From Candidatus Thioglobus sp. (GTDB lineage: Bacteria > Pseudomonadota > Gammaproteobacteria > PS1 > Pseudothioglobaceae): a DNA stretch of 64,000 bases. The notes under the pieces are model-generated. The model did no database searches, was not told the DNA's origin, and worked only from the letters and a program-made list of their open reading frames with translations. Location: NCBI GenBank assembly GCA_028345955.1, contig JAOMEO010000002.1, forward strand, positions 1 to 64,000. The letters are read 5' to 3'. Positions 19,786-27,412 of this stretch are shown piece by piece. Every line of letters begins with the position of its first letter. Position 1 is the stretch's first letter. Both the position numbers and the translations under genes were made by a program.

Positions 19786-20335
19786 TAGTCATAACTTTTT
19801 CTTTAAAGGCTTCTTCATGATGAACTGCAAATTCTTCTAAAGTAGATAAAGAGTTTGCACCTTTCAAGTGGTCGGTAAAAAGTAGGCCGTCAAGGTGGTC
19901 AAGCTCATGCTGAAATGTACCTGCACTGATACCTTTAGAAACAAAATTGACGCTTTCACCATTCCGGTCTAAACCCTCTACCTTAATCTCAGGGCAACGC
20001 TCTACTTGACCTCTAAGGTTTGGTACTGACAAACAACCCTCATAAACAGTAATTTTTTTGTTCGTTAAAAAAGTAATTTTAGGGTTAATTAGAATGGTTA
20101 ATGGAATGTCGGGCTTATAAGGATAGCGAGGATTTTTTTTAACTTCAATTACGCAAACTCTTAGTGGCACAGCAATTTGTGTTGCAGCCAGTCCAGCTCC
20201 ATTTGCATATCTCATTGTATCAATTAGGTCATCAACGAGTCGTTGAATTTCTTTTGAAGCAATATTAGCTTTCGGAACAGTCTTGGCTACTTCACGTAAA
20301 TCAGGGTGACCTATTTCAATTATTTTTCTGATCAT
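19763..20335 (-). CDS. def: Peptide deformylase
   Basis: 190 aa; GAGLAATQI, EGCLSVPN, QHELDHLDG motifs. Confidence 0.93.
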   Translation of the reverse strand: MIRKIIEIGHPDLREVAKTVPKANIASKEIQRLVDDLIDTMRYANGAGLAATQIAVPLRVCVIEVKKNPRYPYKPDIPLTILINPKITFLTNKKITVYEGCLSVPNLRGQVERCPEIKVEGLDRNGESVNFVSKGISAGTFQHELDHLDGLLFTDHLKGANSLSTLEEFAVHHEEAFKEKVMTIVEQYGS

Positions 20336-20361
20336 CTATTGACCTCTCTATGATAGTTTAA

Positions 20362-20712
20362 CTAGTAAGGACAATTCTGGCAATCGTTACCACAACATTC
20401 ACCACGCTTAATATGGTGCCACTTACTAAAAACATAGAGGTCGTTGACTACTTTAAAATCAACACCCTTAATAAGTTCAGATTGATTCCTGTACGGTTCA
20501 GCAAGTGTCAACATTCGATCAATTCCATTCTCATTAATGAGTTCACCAATTCGACTATCAATTGAATCAGAAAGACAAGCTGGGCAGCGACAGTCTTTAT
20601 CGAATTCGAGTGGCATTATTGGTGGAAATGATACGCACCAACAATTACCCGGTTCAAAACCAGCTCCGCAACCAAATTCTTCATTACAAATCGAACATTT
20701 TTTTTGATTCAT
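20362..20712 (-). CDS. Cysteine-rich (CWC/DUF5522-like) protein
   Basis: 116 aa; KKCSICNEEFGCGAG..CWCVSFPPI..CRCPACL, C-terminal CCGNDCQNCPY. Confidence 0.7.
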   Translation of the reverse strand: MNQKKCSICNEEFGCGAGFEPGNCWCVSFPPIMPLEFDKDCRCPACLSDSIDSRIGELINENGIDRMLTLAEPYRNQSELIKGVDFKVVNDLYVFSKWHHIKRGECCGNDCQNCPY

Positions 20713-21452
20713 TAATAATTGGTATTACTTGAATTGAAAACCAGGTTACACCAGTTTTCGAATAAGATTAACGAGGCTGCGTTGTTAGTAGGTAAATTTT
20801 CAGTGATACTGGATTTGAAATAATCAAGACTTCCAGCACCTAATAAGTCTTCAATAGCTTCTGGTATGCCTGGAATTTTCAACCAACCATCTAGGGTATG
20901 ATCACATACTTCAGGGTGAAACTGACAAGAGTAGGCGAATTCTCCAAGTTGCATAACATGGTTTTGACAAATACCCGACGTTGCTAGAATAACTGCCCCC
21001 TTAGGCGCCTCAACTACTTCCACTAAATGTACGTTGACCCATTTATCTGACTTTCTAAAATTCTTTAAGAGTGGGTGATTTAATCCCTCTTCAGTAGGTT
21101 CTATTCCAAACAAACCGACCTCATAATTATCAGTTTTTTCGGCTCTACCACCTAAAGCCTCTGCAACCAACTGATGGCCAAGACATATACCCAGAAAAGG
21201 CATATTTAGATCCTTTACTGCATGGAGTATTGCTTGTTTTTCTTCAATCAACCAGGGATATTTATCTTCCTCCCAAACATTCATGGAGCCACCCATTACC
21301 CAAAGGCCATTGAACTGAGTCAAATCAGGAATTTCGTCTCCTGCATGGAGGTCTATTTCAACAAAATTAATACCTTGTTTAACAGTATAGTCACGAAATA
21401 TGCCAGGATTTTGACACGACATATGTTTAAAAACGAGGATGTTTTTCATCAA
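20712..21452 (-). CDS. Class I glutamine amidotransferase (GMP synthase-like)
   Basis: 246 aa; FLGICLGHQL nucleophile and CQFHPEV. Confidence 0.88.
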   Translation of the reverse strand: MMKNILVFKHMSCQNPGIFRDYTVKQGINFVEIDLHAGDEIPDLTQFNGLWVMGGSMNVWEEDKYPWLIEEKQAILHAVKDLNMPFLGICLGHQLVAEALGGRAEKTDNYEVGLFGIEPTEEGLNHPLLKNFRKSDKWVNVHLVEVVEAPKGAVILATSGICQNHVMQLGEFAYSCQFHPEVCDHTLDGWLKIPGIPEAIEDLLGAGSLDYFKSSITENLPTNNAASLILFENWCNLVFNSSNTNY

Positions 21453-21581
21453 TTTGTTAATTCCTTGAAGATTGCAGTTTTAAGACTATATTTTAAGTAA
21501 TGTGACTTAAAACAGTAGCAATAATATACATATTCGATTGAGATTAATTCAATTCAAATATCGCAAATCATAAAAAGTGCT

Positions 21582-22415
21582 ATGATAGATTTAGATATGC
21601 AAATTGAAGATTTAAAACTCGGAAACCAATATTCAAATGAGGAGGTTCGTTCGACTTTCCGTTGCTCTTTGCAGTCTGGAATGAATAAATCCAATACGAC
21701 AAACACAATCGTCTTAATTATTAACCATGTTAAATCCATTTACCATGATAGATGGCTTGATAACAAAGTCCATCATATTGGCAAGGGCCAGGTTGGTGAC
21801 CAGACAATGACACGTGAAAATAAAATCCTCTCCGAGTCACAAACTAATGGTGTAACTCCTCATCTATTTGAAGTGTTTAGGACAGGAATCTATATTTATC
21901 GTGGTCAAGTCCATCTATACGAAAAGCCCTACCAAAAAGAACAACTCGACAAAAACGGAAAGACTAGAAAGGTTTGGGTTTTCCCGTTGGAGTTTGATGA
22001 TAATTCTAGACCGATTGAGAATTCTGAAATTGAAGATCTTTTCCGAGTCAAATTCAATAAAGCTCAAAAACTTAGCAATGAAAAATTAGAAGATAAAGCA
22101 AACAACTTGCCAGATGTACTTGGATTCAGAGAAGTCACTACCGTGCGTAACCAAAGAAACCCTTATGTCGTTGCCTACACTTTAAGAAGAGCTAATGGTA
22201 TCTGTGAGTTATGTGAACAACCAGCGCCTTTTAATAGGGGCAATGGTGAACCCTTTCTTGAAGTACACCATATTAAGCATTTAGAAGATGGTGGAAATGA
22301 TATGACAGAAAATGCTGTTGCGTTATGCCCAAACTGCCACCGCATGATGCACTCACTGAATAGAAAAAGTGACATTGACATATTGATTCTGGCCAACAAA
22401 AATAAGAAAATATAA
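21582..22415 (+). CDS. HNH endonuclease domain protein
   Basis: 277 aa; CELCEQPAPF..EVHHIKHLEDGGNDMTENAVALCPNCHRMMH. Confidence 0.85.
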   Translation: MIDLDMQIEDLKLGNQYSNEEVRSTFRCSLQSGMNKSNTTNTIVLIINHVKSIYHDRWLDNKVHHIGKGQVGDQTMTRENKILSESQTNGVTPHLFEVFRTGIYIYRGQVHLYEKPYQKEQLDKNGKTRKVWVFPLEFDDNSRPIENSEIEDLFRVKFNKAQKLSNEKLEDKANNLPDVLGFREVTTVRNQRNPYVVAYTLRRANGICELCEQPAPFNRGNGEPFLEVHHIKHLEDGGNDMTENAVALCPNCHRMMHSLNRKSDIDILILANKNKKI

Positions 22416-22420
22416 TATAT

Positions 22421-23296
22421 ATGGCAATTAAGAATGTAGAAGCTGTAATACCACCCAATAAACCTCATTTTGTAGGGGATGGTTTTCGAGTTCATGGATT
22501 TATTCCTGGTAAACATCCATTAAGTATGAAGCGTATGAGCCCGTTCTTGTTACTGGACTATAATGCCAAAGTCAACTTTCCACCTTCAGAAACACCTAGA
22601 GGCGTAGGAGTGCACCCACACAGGGGATTTGAGACGGTTACCATTGCCTACAAAGGTAAAGTTGCTCACCATGATAGTGGTGGTGGTGGTGGTGTAATCA
22701 GTGAAGGTGATGTTCAATGGATGACTGCAGCCTCAGGCATTTTGCATAAAGAATTCCATGAGGAAGGTTACAGTAAGAAAGGTGGTGATTTTCAGATGGT
22801 ACAGCTTTGGGTCAATCTTCCAGCAAAAGACAAAATGTCAGAACCTAAATACCAAGCCATAAAAAATGAAGATATGACAAAGCTAGAGTTGAAGAATAAT
22901 GCTGGAACCTTAGAAATTATTGCTGGTAGTTATAGTGATGCTAAAGGAACAGCTACCACATTTACACCAATCAATCTTTTTAATGCATACCTTAAAAAGG
23001 ATGGAGATATTTCATTCAGTTTTGCCGAGAATGACAATACTGCATTATTGGTTATAGAAGGTAATATTACTGTTAATAATACTGATAAAGCTCCCACGGA
23101 CCATTTTGTGTTGTTCACAAATAAGGGAGAAGATTTTACTGTTCGAGCTGATGAAGATGCCCTGGTGCTTGTACTTAGCGGGCAGCCGATTGATGAGCCT
23201 ATTGCTTCATATGGACCATTTGTGATGAATACCGATGAAGAAATTATGCAGGCTGTTAAAGATTTTCAAAATGGAAAATTTGGCTACTTAGATTAG
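22421..23296 (+). CDS. Pirin family protein
   Basis: 291 aa; GVGVHPHRGFETVTIAYKG, VQWMTAASGILHKEF. Confidence 0.92.
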   Translation: MAIKNVEAVIPPNKPHFVGDGFRVHGFIPGKHPLSMKRMSPFLLLDYNAKVNFPPSETPRGVGVHPHRGFETVTIAYKGKVAHHDSGGGGGVISEGDVQWMTAASGILHKEFHEEGYSKKGGDFQMVQLWVNLPAKDKMSEPKYQAIKNEDMTKLELKNNAGTLEIIAGSYSDAKGTATTFTPINLFNAYLKKDGDISFSFAENDNTALLVIEGNITVNNTDKAPTDHFVLFTNKGEDFTVRADEDALVLVLSGQPIDEPIASYGPFVMNTDEEIMQAVKDFQNGKFGYLD

Positions 23297-23318
23297 GTCA
23301 GAAAGTTAAAGCCATAGA

Positions 23319-23395
23319 TGGTCGGGACGAGAGGATTTGAACCTCTGACCACTTGACCCCCAGTCAAGTACGCTACCAGACTGCGCCACGCCCCG
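23319..23395 (-). tRNA. tRNA-Pro (GGG)
   Basis: Cloverleaf by eye, CTTGA-CTGGGGG-TCAAG anticodon arm, GGTTCAAATCC T-arm, encoded CCA. Confidence 0.93.
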
Positions 23396-23404
23396 AAATG
23401 ACAA

Positions 23405-23689
23405 TTACTTTTCCCGATTTATGAACTTACCATAAGCAAAACCAACAATAAAAGCTATTAAGCCAAAAGGCAGTGTTCTAGACAACCACGTAAATAAATG
23501 AGCTGCGTCCGGAATTAATAGGAATTGAGGCATCGTAACTGAAGTTGATATAAAGAGACTCCAGGCAAAAAAGAGCTGCGCATAGTCTAAGGGTATGTTC
23601 CCAGAGTCTGTTTTTGGCTTTACAAGTCTAAAAAAAAGGTAACCAAAACCAACTGAAACAACTACTGCAAAAACTTCAATAAATCCCAT
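23405..23689 (-). CDS. Small membrane protein, unknown function
   Basis: 94 aa ORF with about three hydrophobic segments. Confidence 0.6.
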   Translation of the reverse strand: MGFIEVFAVVVSVGFGYLFFRLVKPKTDSGNIPLDYAQLFFAWSLFISTSVTMPQFLLIPDAAHLFTWLSRTLPFGLIAFIVGFAYGKFINREK

Positions 23690-23726
23690 TCTAAAACCTC
23701 CAATTTTGTTACACCTTAAAAAAAAT

Positions 23727-24473
23727 TTAATTCAAGCCACATATAGGGCACTCAGAGTCCTTAGCTATTTTAACTTTTCTAAAACTAAGGTCTAGACCAT
23801 CAATCAACAACAATTCTCCACAAAGCTGTTCACCTAGTCTTAGTAATACTTTAATCGCTTGCAGAGCTTGTATTGTCCCAACAAGTCCGGCAACGGGTGC
23901 TAAAACACCATTTTCTACGCAGCTTTCATGACTATCACCCTGTTCAGAGTATAGGCACTGATAGCAAGGTTTATCTACTTCATATCCTTTAAAAACTGAT
24001 ATTTGGCCCTCGAAACGAATCACTGCTGCAGAAATTAGCGGTTTATGATATTCAACACATGCTTTGTTAATTTCAAAGCGACTTTCAAAGTTATCAGTAC
24101 CATCCAAGACTATGTCCACATCTTTTATTAAAGAGGTAAGATTGTCACTATGTATTATCTCATTGGCAACCGTTACCTTGATGTTGGGATTTAACTCTAG
24201 TAGTTTAGCCTTAGCAGAATTAACTTTGTCGTCGCCTATATCTACAGTTCGATGAATAATTTGGCGTTGTAAGTTCGACAATTCTACTTGATCAAAGTCA
24301 GCGATAATTAAATGACCCACTCCTGCTGCTGCCAAGTACAATGCTGTCGGTGAACCCAAACCACCCATTCCAATAATTAGCATTGTGGAATCGATTATTT
24401 TTTGTTGACCTCCAGCATCAATTTGAGGCAACATAATTTGCTTAGAGTATCTCAGTAAATCCTGGTCGTTCAT
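23727..24473 (-). CDS. ThiF/MoeB/HesA-family adenylyltransferase
   Basis: 248 aa; RYSKQIMLPQID, GMGGLGSP, DGTDNFESRF. Confidence 0.9.
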   Translation of the reverse strand: MNDQDLLRYSKQIMLPQIDAGGQQKIIDSTMLIIGMGGLGSPTALYLAAAGVGHLIIADFDQVELSNLQRQIIHRTVDIGDDKVNSAKAKLLELNPNIKVTVANEIIHSDNLTSLIKDVDIVLDGTDNFESRFEINKACVEYHKPLISAAVIRFEGQISVFKGYEVDKPCYQCLYSEQGDSHESCVENGVLAPVAGLVGTIQALQAIKVLLRLGEQLCGELLLIDGLDLSFRKVKIAKDSECPICGLN

Positions 24474-24482
24474 CTAAATCTT

Positions 24483-24968
24483 CTATTTGAAATACTTGTC
24501 AATCTTAGGCAATATGACTAACTGACAGTAAGGTTGGTTAGGGTTATTATTATAGTAGTTTTGATGATAACTCTCAGCTGGATAAAAAACATCCAATGGG
24601 CTAATCTCAGTTACCGCATCTGGTATCGAGTTTATAACTGATACGGTTTGCTCTCTTTGATTTATATCAGTATAGAATACTGCTGAACGGTACTGAGTGC
24701 CTCTGTCAGAACCCTGTTGGTTAAGGCTCGTTGGATCGTGAGTCTCAACAAAGACCTCAAGTAAGTCAGCAAAAGAAATTTGTTGCTCATCAAATTCAAT
24801 TTTTAAAACTTCTGCGTGACCACTTAGGCCACTACATACCTCTTCATAGGTTGGATTTAGTGTCGACCCATTACAATACCCATTCGTCAATTCATTGACA
24901 CCATCAATGCGCTGAAATATAGCCTCTACACACCAAAAACATCCACCGGCAAAGTAAGCTGTTTGCAT
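24483..24968 (-). CDS. msrA: Peptide-methionine (S)-S-oxide reductase
   Basis: 161 aa; FAGGCFWCVEAIF, QGSDRGTQYRSAVF, YPAESYHQNYY. Confidence 0.95.
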   Translation of the reverse strand: MQTAYFAGGCFWCVEAIFQRIDGVNELTNGYCNGSTLNPTYEEVCSGLSGHAEVLKIEFDEQQISFADLLEVFVETHDPTSLNQQGSDRGTQYRSAVFYTDINQREQTVSVINSIPDAVTEISPLDVFYPAESYHQNYYNNNPNQPYCQLVILPKIDKYFK

Positions 24969-25006
24969 CTATGATTATTAATTAATAAAAGAATATAGTA
25001 TATCTG

Positions 25007-25105
25007 ATGATAGCAAAGGAAGTCATCAATGCTCTAAAAACCTTAGCAACTGAAGACCGTCGCAAAACTAACGAATGGATAAAGAAGAAAGATTTTTATA
25101 CCTAA
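25007..25105 (+). pseudogene. Possible N-terminal relic of a DNA alkylation repair (AlkD-like) gene
   Basis: Manual translation MIAKEVINALKTLATEDRRKTNEWIKKKDFYT then stop; weak similarity by eye only. Confidence 0.25.
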
Positions 25106-25291
25106 AAGGAAATTTTGATGAGAAACAAAGATAAAATAGAGAACGTTGTTACTTGTATGAAAAATAGTCACCTTTATGAAAGTATTTCTTATACTGTTAT
25201 CAGATTGGAGGATATCTGACAGAGAACACTGAAAACATATATATAGAGTGTTATTTTTATTTATTTACCCTTATCTTATATATATTATTAT

Positions 25292-25321
25292 TTGACATAT
25301 TTATTGATATTTAGGTAAAAT
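25292..25321 (+). promoter_or_regulatory. Sigma70-type promoter candidate (TTGACA-18-TAAAAT)
   Basis: Direct reading, upstream of 25358 ORF. Confidence 0.55.
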
Positions 25322-25323
25322 AA

Positions 25324-25350
25324 GTCACTATTTAGTCACAAAATTGTCAC
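25324..25350 (+). repeat. Three direct GTCAC repeats with exact 11-bp phasing
   Basis: GTCAC at 25324, 25335 and 25346. Confidence 0.85.
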
Positions 25351-25357
25351 AATCTTA

Positions 25358-26584
25358 ATGGCGAGTATATATAAAAGAGGGAAATATTGGCACCTACAAT
25401 GGAATGACCACAAAGGTAGACATAGAAAATCTCTAGGTAAGATTAGTAAAAAGGATGCTGAAGACTTATTAAAGAGAAAAGAATATGAACTGACTTATGT
25501 GCCTCTAATTCAAAACAATCCTGAAAAAGGAAATGTGCTTATAATTTCCCTATTGGCTATTTCAGTTATTGCCATAATGTGGCTTTTCACTCCCTTTCTC
25601 CCCTCCCTATTTCTGTCCTTGTTAATTTGTATTACAACTTATAGTGGATTCAATAAATTATCACAAAAACGCTCTTTAAAGCAAGCAGCAATGATTATGA
25701 CTTTGGGAGTAACAGTTCTTTTAATTTTACCACTGAGTTATGTAATGTTGATTAGTGGTATTGAGGTTAGTGTACTCATTAACAAAATACAGAATGACTT
25801 CCAAATCAGTGATATTAGAAGAATTCTAGATCAGACAATTACAGGACTTCCTTTTTCTGATTCAATGAGTGAATTTTTAGATAGTACTCTAAGAAACAAT
25901 ATAGAAGGCATTCTTATCACTATCAAAGACTTTGCTATTATGGTCCTTAAAAGTGTCGCCACTTTGTCAAGCCAATTTATCTTTTTTATTATCATTACGA
26001 TATTTTCTCTCTACTACTTCTACCTTGATGGTGAAACAATTATCAAAAAAATTAGATCAATATCGCCTCTAGATAGAGAACTCAACAACCTTCTCTTGAG
26101 GCAATTCTCTGGTTTGTCAGTGACACTAGTTGGTAGTGTCTTTTTAGTTTCTCTGATTCAGGGTGTCGTATTTTCTTTTGGTGTCATGATAATCGGTTTA
26201 CCTGTACTATTTTTTGGGGTTGCAATGGCCCTCGCTGGCTTTATTCCGGTATTGGGTGGATTATTTGTATGGTTGCCTTTATCACTTTATTTGTTCGCTA
26301 TAGGAGAGACAGCTAGTGCCTTTATCATTCTCTTCTTTGGTGCAATTTTGGCGGGAACATTGATTGATAATTTTTTGAGACCTGTGATAATTAAAAAACT
26401 CTCCAGTTCGATGAATCATCAAAGTGCGCTTAATCACACACTAATTACTGTACTTTCTACCCTTGCAGGCATCATACAATTTGGAATATTGGGTCTCTTT
26501 ATTGGACCAATCATTGCCGCCATGACAATTACAATTTTTGAGGTTTATCGTCTTCAATACAATAAACCTTATGAAAGCAATTAA
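25358..26584 (+). CDS. Chimeric ORF: tyrosine-integrase-like N-terminal arm domain fused to AI-2E family transporter
   Basis: 408 aa; MASIYKRGKYWHLQWNDHKGRHRKSLGKISKKDAEDLLKRKEYEL resembles integrase N-termini; remainder is a polytopic AI-2E/PerM-like permease. Confidence 0.7.
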   Translation: MASIYKRGKYWHLQWNDHKGRHRKSLGKISKKDAEDLLKRKEYELTYVPLIQNNPEKGNVLIISLLAISVIAIMWLFTPFLPSLFLSLLICITTYSGFNKLSQKRSLKQAAMIMTLGVTVLLILPLSYVMLISGIEVSVLINKIQNDFQISDIRRILDQTITGLPFSDSMSEFLDSTLRNNIEGILITIKDFAIMVLKSVATLSSQFIFFIIITIFSLYYFYLDGETIIKKIRSISPLDRELNNLLLRQFSGLSVTLVGSVFLVSLIQGVVFSFGVMIIGLPVLFFGVAMALAGFIPVLGGLFVWLPLSLYLFAIGETASAFIILFFGAILAGTLIDNFLRPVIIKKLSSSMNHQSALNHTLITVLSTLAGIIQFGILGLFIGPIIAAMTITIFEVYRLQYNKPYESN

Positions 26585-26648
26585 GATTTTTTTTTTCACT
26601 AATTTTTAGATAAAATCCTTAATCATACTTTTACTAAAATATGACTTT

Positions 26649-27113
26649 ATGCTTAAAGAGTTGATTGAATACATTAAAGAAGGTCAGACTGGTAGTGATA
26701 TAGATAATTATTTAGATTCCAAATATATTCACCTAACTGATGCTCATTATGACCAGATAGCTGGCGCTATATCTCAAGGTGAGTTAAGCTCAAAAAAAGC
26801 CTCAGATTGTCCTGCAGTAAGGTTTTTTCTGCACTTTAGTGAGACTATACTGTTCGTAAATAAATCATCCAAAGGACAACATTCTGTCTATGATGTCGAA
26901 CTAGTTATGGATACTAATTATTCAATCGAAAAAATGGATGAAGGTGAGTCAAAAAACCTTGCATTTGTGTCGTTTTCTATTAACAATGATTACCAACCAA
27001 CTCTCATAAAACGTGTGACTACTTCTGAGACCATTGATGAGCAGGAAAAACAGCAAACAATTCAGTCAGTAATACCTATATTGAGAGGTTTTATGGGTGC
27101 TATCAGCGACTAA
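26649..27113 (+). CDS. Hypothetical protein
   Basis: 154 aa ORF, intergenic, codon usage plausible. Confidence 0.6.
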   Translation: MLKELIEYIKEGQTGSDIDNYLDSKYIHLTDAHYDQIAGAISQGELSSKKASDCPAVRFFLHFSETILFVNKSSKGQHSVYDVELVMDTNYSIEKMDEGESKNLAFVSFSINNDYQPTLIKRVTTSETIDEQEKQQTIQSVIPILRGFMGAISD

Positions 27114-27116
27114 CGG

Positions 27117-27407
27117 CTAATTGCTGCCTTTTTGAGTTGCTGATTTTAGCTTCGGACCAGCCTTAAATGTGACCACCTTTCTAGCGCTAATTATGACCTC
27201 TTCTCCAGTTTTTGGGTTCCTACCTGGTCGCTGAGATTTTTTTCGAACCACAAAGTTACCGAAGCTTGATAATTTAACATCCTCTCCTTTTCTTAATGTA
27301 TTAATTATTTGTTCAAAAAACTGATTTGTTAGGACCAAGGCTTGTGTTTGTGTCAGGTCAGTTTTTTTTACCAGTGCGTTAGCTATATCTTGCTTAGTAA
27401 GTGACAT
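27117..27407 (-). CDS. ihfA: Integration host factor alpha subunit
   Basis: 96 aa HU/IHF fold, downstream of pheT. Confidence 0.9.
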   Translation of the reverse strand: MSLTKQDIANALVKKTDLTQTQALVLTNQFFEQIINTLRKGEDVKLSSFGNFVVRKKSQRPGRNPKTGEEVIISARKVVTFKAGPKLKSATQKGSN

Positions 27408-27412
27408 AATGG

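Noticed and set aside
22675-22695. GGTGGTGGTGGTGGTG microsatellite in pirin gene
   Set aside because: Encodes a glycine run within a conserved cupin loop; in frame and not unusual enough
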